A stretch of 6,622 bases of DNA, from contig JAEWGQ010000427.1 of assembly GCA_023388235.1 (NCBI GenBank), positions 1 to 6,622 of the forward strand. The letters run 5' to 3'. A program made the position numbers and the translations under genes. Positions 6,618-6,622 of the stretch are shown here, one piece after another (the stretch's first letter is position 1; every line of letters starts with the position of its first letter). The notes beneath the pieces are model-generated. The model was not told where the DNA came from and made no database searches. It saw only the letters and a program-made list of their open reading frames with translations. The stretch is from Actinomycetes bacterium. Lineage in GTDB: Bacteria > Actinomycetota > Actinomycetes > Actinomycetales > Cellulomonadaceae.

Positions 6618-6622
6618 GTCCG

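Noticed and set aside
1..6622. A novel defence, mobile or biosynthetic system
   Set aside because: All seven genes belong to well-known families with intact motifs and similar base and codon use. There is no integrase, transposase, terminal repeat, tRNA junction or CRISPR-like array. The close proximity of AI-2 synthesis, c-di-GMP synthesis and an exporter is not enough to claim one system.

Overview
This is a very GC-rich, densely packed chromosomal window with strong third-position GC codon use. Five of its seven genes are read here as starting at GTG, and stop and start codons overlap as GTGA at three junctions. That style fits a high-GC actinobacterium. LuxS, a tandem universal stress protein and a NodI/NodJ-like exporter together would suit a Cellulomonas-like member of the Micrococcales, but the taxonomy is inference. 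No mobile element, tRNA, rRNA or CRISPR array was seen.

Layout. Positions 1-186 are a GC-rich upstream region with a short tandem repeat and a possible hairpin. A two-domain universal stress protein follows (187-1107, +). After a 130-bp gap holding a weak hairpin and a candidate flagellar-sigma-type promoter comes a cytoplasmic PAS-PAS-GGDEF diguanylate cyclase (1238-2650, +). It converges on an oppositely oriented luxS-mtnN operon (luxS 3407-3874, mtnN 2655-3410, both -). Only 4 bp separate the two stop codons, which lie in the arms of a perfect 7-bp inverted repeat. Divergent from luxS is a three-gene ABC-2 exporter operon: an ATPase (3998-4924) and two different permeases (4921-5766 and 5763-6617), probably starting from a leaderless transcript. 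The window ends five bases after the last stop codon.

How the genes work together. MtnN and LuxS carry out consecutive steps of the activated methyl cycle: S-adenosylhomocysteine to S-ribosylhomocysteine plus adenine, then to homocysteine plus DPD, the precursor of autoinducer-2. The ATPase and two permeases should form one exporter with a heterodimeric membrane part; its substrate cannot be read from sequence. The cyclase makes c-di-GMP in response to an unknown PAS signal, and its candidate promoter hints at a link to motility. All seven genes belong to known families. I find no convincing new system; the points of interest are regulatory and architectural.
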